This document shows positions 9,601 to 17,754 of a stretch of 32,636 nucleotides of DNA, piece by piece. The stretch spans positions 1-32,636 of the forward strand of contig JAADHN010000170.1 in NCBI GenBank assembly GCA_013151865.1, given 5' to 3'. Numbering within the stretch: the stretch's first letter is position 1; the number at the start of each line of letters is the position of its first letter. The notes under the pieces were generated by a model. The model worked only from the letters and a program-made list of their open reading frames with translations. It made no database searches and had not been told where the DNA came from. The DNA is from Kiritimatiellota bacterium. Its GTDB lineage: Bacteria; Verrucomicrobiota; Lentisphaeria; Oligosphaerales; JAADHN01. The translations under genes and the position numbers were made by a program.

Positions 9601-10851
9601 CACGGTCAGGTCGTACGCCGCGGCCAGTTGCATGAAAGTGAGTTCGTCGCTGTATTTCCAGCCACTGAGCTTGCCGGCCTGGAGCCGATTGTAATCGGCG
9701 TAAACACGCCGCCAATCGTGCGGAAGGTAATGAGGGTATACCTCGGCCAGGCGCAGCAGCGTGCGGCGGACGGCCTCCGCGTAGCGTTTTTCGCCGGTGA
9801 GGGCGTAAACCATGCCCGACGCCCCGAGAGAAGCCAGACGACTCAGCCGCACATAACGCAAGTGACCGCTGAGGCGATAAATGCCGGAACGCGCCGAACC
9901 GTACGAATTCGAAGGTTTGCCTTCGTAGTACGGGATGCGTTGCGTGCCGCCCACCGGGTCGGGGAAGTCCTGCACACGGTCCTCGGTCAATTTCGGGTCC
10001 GGCCAAACAAAGCCGCACTTACGGCAGACCAATTTGTTCGGAGACGCGTGCCAGGCGAAACGCCAGCCTGCGCCGCATTTCGGGCAATCCACGACGCGGA
10101 ACGGGGTGAGATCGGGAATCCAAAAGGAGAGTTCGTCCGGCGGCAGGTCCACCCAGAATGCAGCGCGGCGGCGCAGGTCGTCCAGCACGTTTCGGGCCCA
10201 GGCGTGACGTTTGAGGTTTTCCTTGGCGCGGGCGATGTCCGCAGCCCGATACAGGCCGCAGGGATATCGAACGACTGCAGGCGGGCGCAGCTTGCGGACG
10301 CGCCATTGCTGACTGCGGCCTTTGCGTACGGCGATATCGTCGAACCAGCCGACCGTTCGGTTGGTGCTGGCGCTGTAAAACAACACGGTGAGCGTAACGG
10401 CCTCCGGGGGAGCCACAGCGGTTGCGCGCCGTTGTTCCCATGCACCGGTCCCGGGCGAGCCGAACGACCGGGCCTCGATGCGTTTGCGGCCGGAGTTCCA
10501 GAACTCCAGGTAAAGCGACGCCGACATGCCTCGTTCGCCGAAGTACCACCAATCGACCCGATAGCGAGCGTTCGGCTCGATCACGAGGTGCGGACTCCGC
10601 AGGCCCGCCGCATCTTTGGCACTGTTGTCTTCGATGCGAAGCGCAAACCGACCGGAGTGCGCGTGTGCGGAATCCGGTCGGAGTCCCCCGGACTTCGAGA
10701 ACCAAGTCCAACCTTTGGGGAGATTCTCGGCGCGTCCCATCGCCTCGAAATCTTCGGCGAACAGGGCCGGGGAGGCGGCCGCGGCGGCAGGCAGAGCGGC
10801 GGGAAGCATCGTGCAGGCGAGGGCGACGACGAAAGTTCGAGCGACGGGCAT
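6682..10851 (-). CDS. Heparinase II/III-like secreted polysaccharide lyase-like protein, multidomain
   Basis: A 1389-residue exported protein. The start at ATG 10851 has GGAGG six bases upstream and opens a signal peptide (MPVARTFVVALACTMLPAAL); 24 in-frame codons further upstream are not used. Residues about 30-180 form a CBM4/9-like module (LFAEDFEAMGRAENLPKGWT, VGWFDDIAVRKG). A zinc-ribbon-like pair, CPKC (256-259) and CRKC (276-279), sits in the alpha-toroid part. The toroid contains YEASPSY (500-506), resembling the catalytic-Tyr region of heparinase II and alginate lyases. The beta-sandwich part has the hallmark GPQGGGHGHDDRLN (658-671) and AAHNHVIVDGKSP (702-714). A C-terminal galactose-binding-like module (about 1235-1389: GTWNVRLVFTMHETYGIAKV, YLGLCELVL) ends the protein. 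The family cleaves uronic-acid polysaccharides by beta-elimination in the periplasm or outside. The position where an Asn-His pair is expected reads CINDG (451-455), so activity is uncertain. Confidence 0.88.
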   Translation of the reverse strand: MPVARTFVVALACTMLPAALPAAAAASPALFAEDFEAMGRAENLPKGWTWFSKSGGLRPDSAHAHSGRFALRIEDNSAKDAAGLRSPHLVIEPNARYRVDWWYFGERGMSASLYLEFWNSGRKRIEARSFGSPGTGAWEQRRATAVAPPEAVTLTVLFYSASTNRTVGWFDDIAVRKGRSQQWRVRKLRPPAVVRYPCGLYRAADIARAKENLKRHAWARNVLDDLRRRAAFWVDLPPDELSFWIPDLTPFRVVDCPKCGAGWRFAWHASPNKLVCRKCGFVWPDPKLTEDRVQDFPDPVGGTQRIPYYEGKPSNSYGSARSGIYRLSGHLRYVRLSRLASLGASGMVYALTGEKRYAEAVRRTLLRLAEVYPHYLPHDWRRVYADYNRLQAGKLSGWKYSDELTFMQLAAAYDLTVNSGLYTDGDRSRIEEGCFREFARLMVAVSPRGTCINDGITAMASAILVGRLLGNPEVVRWAVEPPDGFLSFLDKYFRRDGHWYEASPSYELMSILQLPAIPEALRGWRVPDDIAPRLGRLTDDPLIRKVPVALARCVMPDGSLPPTNDSVRQARYPRRLAETAAFWRPTPENRALLAWAWGDDFGRTGDVYALFRRDPVLGRGSVVPRSPSDGSRVEPGIGWAILRTESAEGDAALFLDYGPQGGGHGHDDRLNIIWYDFGRELVTDLGYLGWGHPNLPWMHSAAAHNHVIVDGKSPGPAAGTLGALCGEGPILAVDAAAPRVYEGVTDVYRRRVILLDHGPGRRLLLDCFEVRGGTDHQYAFHAGGDRFTPPSLGFESIAAKKLGKPETGYRWMRELRSARTGDAPFACTWTDRRKDLPGLHLVLLPEPESRLVCATAPGLRNRHTPFAERDLHVVLLRHPGPASRFLSVAQAFRGNTPPPIVRRLKTRSEKGDVAALEVRFSAGVNESAVVVFASDAAARAGVRVLGAPEPLMVRARSAVVEWNAAGRLTRLWLQGGTSVRSGSAELQCTPPVTGTIEAVRTSPATFDVDVPLPLGERLAGDYLVIGEVDDGAYRIASVEMPTGGRGARVRLAEDPIVRARAGQRFRVVPWALAEFRDNGVCELRGSARGLRVAARTAGALYRRAGKGPWTKIEPAVRAGASLGVSFDAVRTRSAQIVVTPAPIERDRAPPRAIAVLGPDGKSLPGSEPGYLRSPHRLDLLVREDRVLDVERIRARLEGGGRTLSISVAAARAPEVGPDMWRLVCRLPTRLKPADYNLRVTVGDRAFHTTEIPVRFTTRGIVLSFREFDVTASSGRLVKWIGSLDTRFYRARKPGDWVEFGFDVPRSGTWNVRLVFTMHETYGIAKVSIDGQSVGAPVNLYAPGTRKAAGRVDLGAIRLSPGRHRIRFAVSGKAPESGGYYLGLCELVLQ

Positions 10852-10938
10852 ACAAAGCCTCCGGCATCGGACCGTGGTCCGGAGAACTAATTGAAAAAGG
10901 GACCGGCGGTATTTGCCTGGCATACCATAGCCGTCGGA

Positions 10939-10953
10939 GGGGCGATTCGCCCC
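10939..10953. repeat. Short GC-rich inverted repeat upstream of heparinase-like gene
   Basis: GGGGCGATTCGCCCC has 7-base arms around a single T. It lies about 90 bases upstream of the heparinase-like start and about 80 bases downstream of the beta-helix gene's stop. There is no T-run on either side, so it is not a standard intrinsic terminator. It could be an RNA hairpin or an operator, or chance in GC-rich DNA. Confidence 0.3.
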
Positions 10954-11033
10954 GTCAGTCGCTCGAATGGGCCGCTCGAGCCCGACTGGCGGGGACGCAA
11001 ACAGCGGCAGTCATCCTCAGAATCCTCGGGAGA

Positions 11034-14000
11034 TCAGGGGCTCGGCAGGCGAAGCCGTCCGGCAGCGGACACCTTCCAGGAGGGCCCCCGCGTACCGACC
11101 CAGATGATCCATTGCTTCCTCGAGCGGTGGTATACGCCCAGGTTGAACGGAATCTCGCCTGTTTCGGAGGGGGCAATGCCCAACGCCTTCAACGGCAGAC
11201 GCCACTCGCCATGCCAGTCGTTCTTTCCGATGCTCGATTTGAAAGCAACAGCCCGTTCCAGGCGTTTTGCATCGGCGGCGGACGCCCCCGCCTCGGCGCT
11301 GCTCTCGTATTGTCCTCCGGCAAATCCATGCACGACCCAGACGACCGGTTTCCCGTCCGGCGACCGGCCGCGGATGCAGACTTCCGCTCCATCGTCTCGG
11401 GTCCATTCGGCGCCCTTCGAAACTGACGCGGACCCCTCGACGGGAACGGCGACGTGCACGTAGAGATTGTCCTTGTCGGCCGCGACGTAAGCACGGCAGG
11501 GCTCGCCCTCGATGGGAATACCCGACGGAGACTGTCGCAGAAGCAAGGCCGTTTTCGGCCACTCGCCGTTTGAGGCGCGTCCGTCGATGACCGGCGCTTG
11601 GGGCATCCGTGCCGCTCGAACGGTCGGAAAAACCTGCGATGCTCCGACACCGGTCCCGGCGGTTGGGAACACGAGGCGCCCGCCGCGGGTCGGGTCCCAC
11701 GTCTTTCCCAAGGCCCCGGCCAGTTGAAGGTACTCGCCGTCCTCGGCGCGCCAGACTGTGACGTTCGCGGGCAAAAACACGCCTTTCCCCGGCGTGAAAC
11801 GCAGCACAGCGAGGGGAAGTCGCCATTCGCATCGCCAGACTTTCTTGTCCACGGTCGCGGCGTACGCTGCGCCTTTTTTCAGGGCGGCGGCCTCGGCGGG
11901 AGAAGCCCCTCCGTCGGTCACGCTGCGCCATTGACCGTCCGCGAATCCCCGAAGCACATAGACCACCGCTGTGCCGTCCCGGCGTCGGCCTTGCAGGGCG
12001 ATCTCGACGCCTTCGTCACGCCCCCAGACATGCCCGATTCTCCGTTTTTCCGGGAACATGAACACGACGTTCACGGCGATGTACAAGTTTGCGGAGTCCG
12101 CACAGAACTTGGCAAGCACCGGGGCGCCGCGACCGAGACGGCGGTCGGGACGCTCGCGAATACCCGCGCCGCCCGGCGGCCATTCGCCGCCGCCAATGCG
12201 CCCGTCGATCACCGGCGGTCGGGTTGCATGCGCCACGTTTACGCGCCGGGGGTTCTTGTCCGCGGGCTGCGGGGGGCGCGGCAATGCAGCCGAGAGGGCC
12301 GGCCCCGCCTCGCCGTCGCGAACGATCAGGTTGTCCTTCCATTGGGCGATGGCGTCGGGGTCCGTGACCTTGAGTTCGCCCTTGAGCTGGAAGATATTGC
12401 CGGTCACTTGGAACCCGGCGCTCCGCTGAAACGACAAAACCATGTCGCCGTCAGCCACGAACGTGTTGTTGCGCAGGGAGCAATTACGCGTCATGTGGTT
12501 GTGGCTCGGGCGCGCGATGCCGATAGACAAATTGTTCTCGACGACGCAGTCGAGGCATTTTTCGTCCAGGTAATAGGCGGAGACGCCGTACCCTTTGCCC
12601 TGACTGACGATGTCGCGCGTCACATTGCGGCGGACGACCGCGTTCTTTGCCCCGCCGAGATAGATCGCGGCCCCGTCGTGCAATTCGAGCATGCATCGAT
12701 AAAGCACGTTTTCCTCGATCACCGGAGCGTTTCCGCTCACCGTCATGCCGGAGTAGGAAGTATCGTGGATCACATTGCGGCGAACGACGTACGTGCTGTC
12801 GCGCCCGCCGGCGCTCAATCCGACTGCGCTCGGGTAGATCAGACCCACGTGATGGATGCGGTTTCCGGAAACGATCCCCGAGCCCCCTCCCACCCGGCAG
12901 CCGCCCGCGCCGAGATGGTGGATTCGGCATTCCTCGATCCGGACCTTTCGGCTTCCCCATTCGCGGATGCCGTATCCCGCCACATTCCGCACCTCGACGT
13001 GCTCGATCCGGACGTTATTACTCCAGAAAAGGTCAAGGGCGCCGTGGAAGCGGAAGGCCCCGAACCCGCCAGATTTGCACGGCGTTGTCGTGGCGCTTAC
13101 GGTCATGTCCCGGATCGTAACATCGCGCACCGCGTTTTTCCGACTGCCCTCGACGCGGATGACCGTCTCCACTTTCGGCGCCACCGCCCGCGCCTTTCGC
13201 ATGTCCTCGCCCGGCAGCGGCCAGTAGACCACAACGCCCCGGTCTCGGTCCAGGTACCATTGTCCGGGATGCTTCATGCCTTCCCGCACGTTCCAGACCA
13301 CGTAGGTGTCGACCCCGAACGCTCCCGGCGGGTGGGTGCAGGGGCTCGAGAACGTCAGTGTGCGGTTGGTGGTGTCGATGGTTGCGAGTCCGACCATGGA
13401 CTCATCCCACATGTGGTAAACCGTGACCTCCGCGTTGCGGACATTGAGCCAGGGGCCCAGGTCGCCTTCGCGATAGCGCAGGGTGGTCAGTTCTTGTCGG
13501 GTCGGCTTACGTTCCCAGCCGCCCCCCGCGCTGCTCATCCAACGCACGGGAAAACGCGACAAGTGCCGGAACCGTCCTTTTTCCGGCAGTCGCGCCCGAG
13601 GGCAAAGATGGTCGTTGACCACCAGGGCGCGAAAGTCCCAGGTCCCCTCCTTGACCCCGGGCGCGCCGGCGGCCCAAAAGCGTTCGCCGTCCGGTCGCCA
13701 GCCGGTGAGACGCACCCCGCCGTACAGGATGGTCTTGCCCATGCCCGCACCCGTGATGGTCAGGTCGTTGTCCCGGACGTCCACGACCTGCTTGTTCTTG
13801 AAATAATAGCGGCCGGGGGCAAGGACGATCCTGCGAGGCTTGCCTGCCGCCGCCTTGCGGCCGGCTTCGAGCGCGGCGGTCAGCGTCGCTTTCGGGCCGT
13901 TCCTCTGACCATCATAGGTTGCGGCCGTACCGGACCAGTCGTCGTTGCCCCCGGGCGCGACGTACCACGTGGACACGGGTCGTGTTCCTGCCGGCGCACA

Positions 14001-14066
14001 AACCACGGACGCGGCTCCGAGCAGGACGACGGATGCGAGCAAGTGGGGTCTTCCATAACCGGTCAT
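11034..14066 (-). CDS. Secreted right-handed parallel beta-helix protein with two C-terminal CBM9-like domains
   Basis: A 1010-residue exported protein. ATG 14066 is preceded by GGAGG eight bases away and opens a signal peptide (MTGYGRPHLLASVVLLGAAS). An alternative ATG at 14162 overlaps the stop of the previous gene but would put 32 non-signal residues in front. Residues about 32-50 (STWYVAPGGNDDWSGTAA) are the usual opening of secreted beta-helix proteins. Coils follow to about 600, with runs such as VRIEHVEVRNVAGYGIREWG, VRIEECRIHHLGAGGCRVGG and YVVRRNVIHDTSYSGMTVSG, typical of pectate-lyase-like and epimerase-like folds. Two tandem CBM9-like domains occupy about 617-800 (PPVIDGRIGGGEWPP, LYIAVNV, RDEGVEIAL) and 824-1010 (APVIDGRASNGEWPK, LYVHVAV, RDDGAEVCI). 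The fold is secure; lyase, hydrolase or epimerase activity cannot be chosen. It is 92 bp downstream of the giant GH-like gene and likely cotranscribed. Confidence 0.88.
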   Translation of the reverse strand: MTGYGRPHLLASVVLLGAASVVCAPAGTRPVSTWYVAPGGNDDWSGTAATYDGQRNGPKATLTAALEAGRKAAAGKPRRIVLAPGRYYFKNKQVVDVRDNDLTITGAGMGKTILYGGVRLTGWRPDGERFWAAGAPGVKEGTWDFRALVVNDHLCPRARLPEKGRFRHLSRFPVRWMSSAGGGWERKPTRQELTTLRYREGDLGPWLNVRNAEVTVYHMWDESMVGLATIDTTNRTLTFSSPCTHPPGAFGVDTYVVWNVREGMKHPGQWYLDRDRGVVVYWPLPGEDMRKARAVAPKVETVIRVEGSRKNAVRDVTIRDMTVSATTTPCKSGGFGAFRFHGALDLFWSNNVRIEHVEVRNVAGYGIREWGSRKVRIEECRIHHLGAGGCRVGGGSGIVSGNRIHHVGLIYPSAVGLSAGGRDSTYVVRRNVIHDTSYSGMTVSGNAPVIEENVLYRCMLELHDGAAIYLGGAKNAVVRRNVTRDIVSQGKGYGVSAYYLDEKCLDCVVENNLSIGIARPSHNHMTRNCSLRNNTFVADGDMVLSFQRSAGFQVTGNIFQLKGELKVTDPDAIAQWKDNLIVRDGEAGPALSAALPRPPQPADKNPRRVNVAHATRPPVIDGRIGGGEWPPGGAGIRERPDRRLGRGAPVLAKFCADSANLYIAVNVVFMFPEKRRIGHVWGRDEGVEIALQGRRRDGTAVVYVLRGFADGQWRSVTDGGASPAEAAALKKGAAYAATVDKKVWRCEWRLPLAVLRFTPGKGVFLPANVTVWRAEDGEYLQLAGALGKTWDPTRGGRLVFPTAGTGVGASQVFPTVRAARMPQAPVIDGRASNGEWPKTALLLRQSPSGIPIEGEPCRAYVAADKDNLYVHVAVPVEGSASVSKGAEWTRDDGAEVCIRGRSPDGKPVVWVVHGFAGGQYESSAEAGASAADAKRLERAVAFKSSIGKNDWHGEWRLPLKALGIAPSETGEIPFNLGVYHRSRKQWIIWVGTRGPSWKVSAAGRLRLPSP

Positions 14067-14158
14067 GTGCGTGTCCTCCAGAACGGGTCGCGTCCGCCAT
14101 CGGCGCCCGGGGCGGGGGAAGCGACTGTCCGCGGACGGCTGTGTTTGGAACTCGCTGT

Positions 14159-17100
14159 TCATGGCCCATCGGGCAAATCGGTTGAGGGGAGAAAATCGAA
14201 CCGCACGCCGCCTTCGTGGCGCACCCCTTCGAAGATTCCCCGGCGCAGGCGGACGGCCCGCTCGATGAACCGTAGGGCAGAAAAGTTCCGCAGAGCAACG
14301 CGGTCGCCCCCTTCCGCTCGCATGTCGATGCGCAGATCCTCTGCACCGATCTGAACGCGCAGCATAAACCGGAAATGGCGGGAGCGGGCAGTGACCGGTA
14401 CCCGTACCCGCAACCCCGGCAGTTCGATGCCGTGGTGAAATACGCGAAAGAGAAGTGCGCCGTCAGCGTTTGTTGCGGACTCCGCAAGCCCCGAAAACTC
14501 GAACACATCGGCCGGGTCCACGGTCTCGAACGGCCCGAATGCGACCGGGGTCTTGCCGACGGTCATGGCGGACGCGGTCGGCAACACGCTCACATCCACG
14601 TGTGCATGGAACGGCGTGACGTAAACGCGTCCGTCCCACCTGCCGTCCGCCTTCACACTTTTCAGCAGGCCGGTTCGTCCGGGACCGACTCCGATGCTCA
14701 CGACCTCGACAGGCGTGTCCCCGTCCCGGAAACTCCGGACCTGTCCCACGCCGCCGGCGACTCCGGGGCGGGGCAGGTCGCGGCGAACCAGCCGATGCAA
14801 TGCTTTGGCCAGGGCCGCGTTGAATCCACGGTCGTGTGTTTTCGGCCAATTCATGCAATGAATGAATTGTACGCCGTTGCCGTGAAGGTACGCGAGCTGT
14901 TTGAAGGCAAGCTCCACATTCGGCGTCAGGGAATGGTACTCCCCGATAACCATGTTGTCGAAGCCGGAGCTGTGCGGGCCCTGCACACAGTTCCGTCGGC
15001 GTTCGAACCAAACCCCGTATCGCGTGAAGCCGAACCCGACGCCTGCCGTCAGTTCCCAATCGATGGGGGTAATGCGTTGCGCCGGCTGGCTGAAGGCCGT
15101 CAGACTGCCCACCGCGTAAAGATCGGGGATTTGGTGGCACTTGATCAATTCCGGAGGGACACCGGCGAGCAGGGCTTCACGATAGGTTCCGGCCACCACC
15201 CGATCGATGATGTGCGCCAGAAACCGCATCCAGCTCCGGTAGAAGGGGTTGTTCGCGGAATAGGCGTCCCAGGCGCCGCGGTCGAGATTGCGGGGAGCGT
15301 CGAATGCACGGGCGGTGAACGGCGTGCGGAATCGCCGATTGATGTTTTCGAGCGTTCCGTAAAGGGACAAAAGGTGTCGGCAGAAAGCGCGGATCATGGC
15401 AGGATTGTAGTCGCCGTGAGTATCCGGGCTTTCAGCGTTGATTTCCATCTCGTGATTGGGTTCGACGGCGACCACGTTGTCGGGCGCGGACCGCAGGCGA
15501 CCGACCAATTTGCGCAAGAACACGCGTTGGGGAAAGACGTACATCGCCCTGACGGCGTCGAGTCCGGGAGCGTACGTGCCGGAAACAAACGACTTGGTCC
15601 GTCCGAATTCGCCGTAAGTGCCCGGGTTGTTTTCGCGATCCAGCAAGACGTATTTGGGTAGACCGGTTTCCGCGTCGCGAGCGGCCGCCCACTTCTGTGC
15701 CATCGCGTAAAACCAACGATGCGAGAAGCAGGGCTCGTAGCACACCGGCGGGTCCGCGGCCAGCCGGTTCAGGGTGGCCTGCACCCGGCGCTCCCATTCG
15801 GGGCCGGCCCAATACGTTGCGTCGGTGCGGGAGAAATCCGGATCGGCGGCGCGCGGACTGCCGAAGTCCGTCCGAATATGTGCGAAGCGGGCGTGCCGAG
15901 TATATCGACCTTCGGGGATGTTCGCATATGCCCCTGCGCCGGCGAACCAAAACAGGTTTTCGCGCCGTCCGACGTCGATTGTCGTGCAGCGTCCCGTCTC
16001 GGTCGTCCGATAAACTTTCGAGAACATCGAACCGGCCCCGCACCCGACCAACCTCTCGGGGGCGAACGGGTCGGGAAAAACGGCCGTGCAATCGGGGGGC
16101 AGTCCCGCTGGAATTCGTGTCCGCGTCCCGTTGTCCGGGGTCAGGATTGCGACTTTCGGGGTCCCGGCCCGGTACGCGATCAATCGTGCCCCCGGCGGAG
16201 ATGCGCCGGGGAGGGCGGGTTGCGTCGCAAGGTGCAAGCGGGCGTCGCCGGCGGTCGAATCGCGTTCACCCAGTGTGAGACGTTTGACGACGCGCCCGGA
16301 TGGAGTATAAATCAGGATCTCGGTCGGGGTCGGAACGGTCGGGGTCGACGATGCCAGGGCGAACTCGTCACCCGGGGTCCCCGTTAGAAAATCTCCTGCC
16401 GCGATTGTGAAGGGCGGATCAAGGGGACCGAGAACGTCGAAGGTGCAGCGCAGATTGCCGTACCGGTTGAAGACGCGGACCTCGCGCACGGTGGTGCTCC
16501 GCAACGGGGCCGTGACGATGAAGACACGGCCGGCTTCGTCGGTCCCGACCTGAACGTCGACCCCGCCGCGAACACCGGCCGGATATGCCAGGAACTGAAT
16601 CTCGCAGATGCCGTACCTGTTCAACAGTCGGACAATGGTGTGGTTTTTCGCGGCTGCTCCCTCGCTCACGGCCATGGCCGGAGGCAGCGATGCTGCAGGT
16701 GGGACGCGCGGCGCATACCGCCGCAGCTCGGATGCCAAGTCGAGGTCTCGCCCTAAAACCGCGACCGTCGTAATACCGCTCCCGTCGGCGAAGCCGTATA
16801 CAGCCGACAGCGTCCCGTTCGCATCGCGGTCCAAGAGGGCAGGGGCGATCCGGCGGGCGTCGACCGCCTGTTGCAGCGCGCGCCGACGCCGGGCCGCCGC
16901 GGTGCGGCGTGCTTTTGCCGCCTTTTCTTCCGCCGCGGTCCTGGCGCGCAACCGGACACGCCGAACCTGCAGTGTCACGTCGGATTGATTGCCGAAGTCG
17001 AGCCGAAAATACTTGAACGTCCCGGCCCACCGTTTCTCCGCTGCTGCGGCGAGGTCGAACGAGAAGGTCCGCCAAGTCGTGCTCGGGGGAACGGGACCGC

Positions 17101-17455
17101 TGGAGGCATGCCTGAGGCCGCCGAACGGACGGCCCCAGAAAACCTCCAGGAACGCCAGTCCCTTCGGGCATTGATATTCGAAGCTGAGCACAGGAAAGCG
17201 CCGGGTGTCGACGGCGGGCACGGTCCGTCGGCACAGCACATAAGGGTCGCTGCCAGTGGTCTGGATTTCCCAGCCGTCCGCCGAAGATGCACTGATCCGC
17301 ATGTCGTGCATCGTTTCGCCAAGAACGAGAGGGACTTCGGCCGTGACGGTTGGTGCCGCAAGAAACAGCAGTGTCGTTCCGACGAGCCATGTCCGAAGGG
17401 TCGGACCGAATCCGGGATCGAGCGGAACGGACGGGGTCGAGGTAGTGCCGGGCAT
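14159..17455 (-). CDS. Giant modular secreted glycoside hydrolase-like protein (clan GH-A/GH42-like barrel)
   Basis: A 1098-residue protein starting at ATG 17455 with GGAG six bases upstream. A long n-region precedes a hydrophobic export segment (TWLVGTTLLFLAAPTVTA, residues 22-39). Residues about 40-170 form a jelly-roll-like module (RRFPVLSFEYQCPKGLAFLE, FKYFRLDFGN). A charged Ala/Arg-rich helix follows at about 172-200. Residues about 200-510 look like a beta-propeller with FG-GAP/PQQ-type blades (ALLDRDANGTLSAVYGFADG, IAAGDFLTGTPGDEFALASS). The rest is a TIM-barrel region: AVEPNHEMEI at 663-672 (acid/base candidates Glu665 or Glu669), then LLSLYGTLENINRRFRTPF, which resembles the GH42/GH35 segment where a Trp-Gly-Thr strand follows the acid/base. 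MVIGEYHSL has Glu839, placed like a GH-A nucleophile. The specific GH family is not certain. It begins the minus-strand island and is divergent from the nucleotidyltransferase gene. Confidence 0.78.
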   Translation of the reverse strand: MPGTTSTPSVPLDPGFGPTLRTWLVGTTLLFLAAPTVTAEVPLVLGETMHDMRISASSADGWEIQTTGSDPYVLCRRTVPAVDTRRFPVLSFEYQCPKGLAFLEVFWGRPFGGLRHASSGPVPPSTTWRTFSFDLAAAAEKRWAGTFKYFRLDFGNQSDVTLQVRRVRLRARTAAEEKAAKARRTAAARRRRALQQAVDARRIAPALLDRDANGTLSAVYGFADGSGITTVAVLGRDLDLASELRRYAPRVPPAASLPPAMAVSEGAAAKNHTIVRLLNRYGICEIQFLAYPAGVRGGVDVQVGTDEAGRVFIVTAPLRSTTVREVRVFNRYGNLRCTFDVLGPLDPPFTIAAGDFLTGTPGDEFALASSTPTVPTPTEILIYTPSGRVVKRLTLGERDSTAGDARLHLATQPALPGASPPGARLIAYRAGTPKVAILTPDNGTRTRIPAGLPPDCTAVFPDPFAPERLVGCGAGSMFSKVYRTTETGRCTTIDVGRRENLFWFAGAGAYANIPEGRYTRHARFAHIRTDFGSPRAADPDFSRTDATYWAGPEWERRVQATLNRLAADPPVCYEPCFSHRWFYAMAQKWAAARDAETGLPKYVLLDRENNPGTYGEFGRTKSFVSGTYAPGLDAVRAMYVFPQRVFLRKLVGRLRSAPDNVVAVEPNHEMEINAESPDTHGDYNPAMIRAFCRHLLSLYGTLENINRRFRTPFTARAFDAPRNLDRGAWDAYSANNPFYRSWMRFLAHIIDRVVAGTYREALLAGVPPELIKCHQIPDLYAVGSLTAFSQPAQRITPIDWELTAGVGFGFTRYGVWFERRRNCVQGPHSSGFDNMVIGEYHSLTPNVELAFKQLAYLHGNGVQFIHCMNWPKTHDRGFNAALAKALHRLVRRDLPRPGVAGGVGQVRSFRDGDTPVEVVSIGVGPGRTGLLKSVKADGRWDGRVYVTPFHAHVDVSVLPTASAMTVGKTPVAFGPFETVDPADVFEFSGLAESATNADGALLFRVFHHGIELPGLRVRVPVTARSRHFRFMLRVQIGAEDLRIDMRAEGGDRVALRNFSALRFIERAVRLRRGIFEGVRHEGGVRFDFLPSTDLPDGP

Positions 17456-17754
17456 GGTTTTCTCCAGCGACTCCGGCTCAGCCGGGGGGAAACGCTTTTC
17501 CGACAACTGATCGGTCTTGAGGGGCAAACGGGCGAGACGGCCGCCTTCAAGCGCGTTGTTCTGCCCAGACGCCATGCCCGGGGGGGCCCTCGCCACGCCT
17601 GACCGGTTGCTTTTTCAGGACGGAGCGGAATGCAACTTCGACGGTCCGACAGTACTTTACCATGCGAAGCCGCTCGGTGCAGGCGCGCCCCCTCGCAACG
17701 TCGCAACGCGCGCGGCTCGGTCGGGCGTCGGTTTGCCAAAAGGGAAGAACCGCC
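17456..17754. other. Divergent intergenic region, 299 bp
   Basis: This separates the first gene of the minus-strand glycan island from the plus-strand nucleotidyltransferase gene, so promoters for both should be here. I see the two ribosome sites at its edges (GGAG on minus near 17463; AGGGAAG on plus near 17741-17747). I found no pair of -35/-10 boxes good enough to annotate and no palindromic operator. Confidence 0.5.

Noticed and set aside
11598-14354. Very long plus-strand open frame (918 codons) opposite the beta-helix gene
   Set aside because: It is a shadow of high GC content at third positions. The translation is rich in Arg, Pro, Ala and His without domains, while the minus strand has a clear signal peptide, coils and CBM9 domains. 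The same holds for the long plus-strand frames at 660-2399, 2336-4639, 7327-9312 and 9313-10890.
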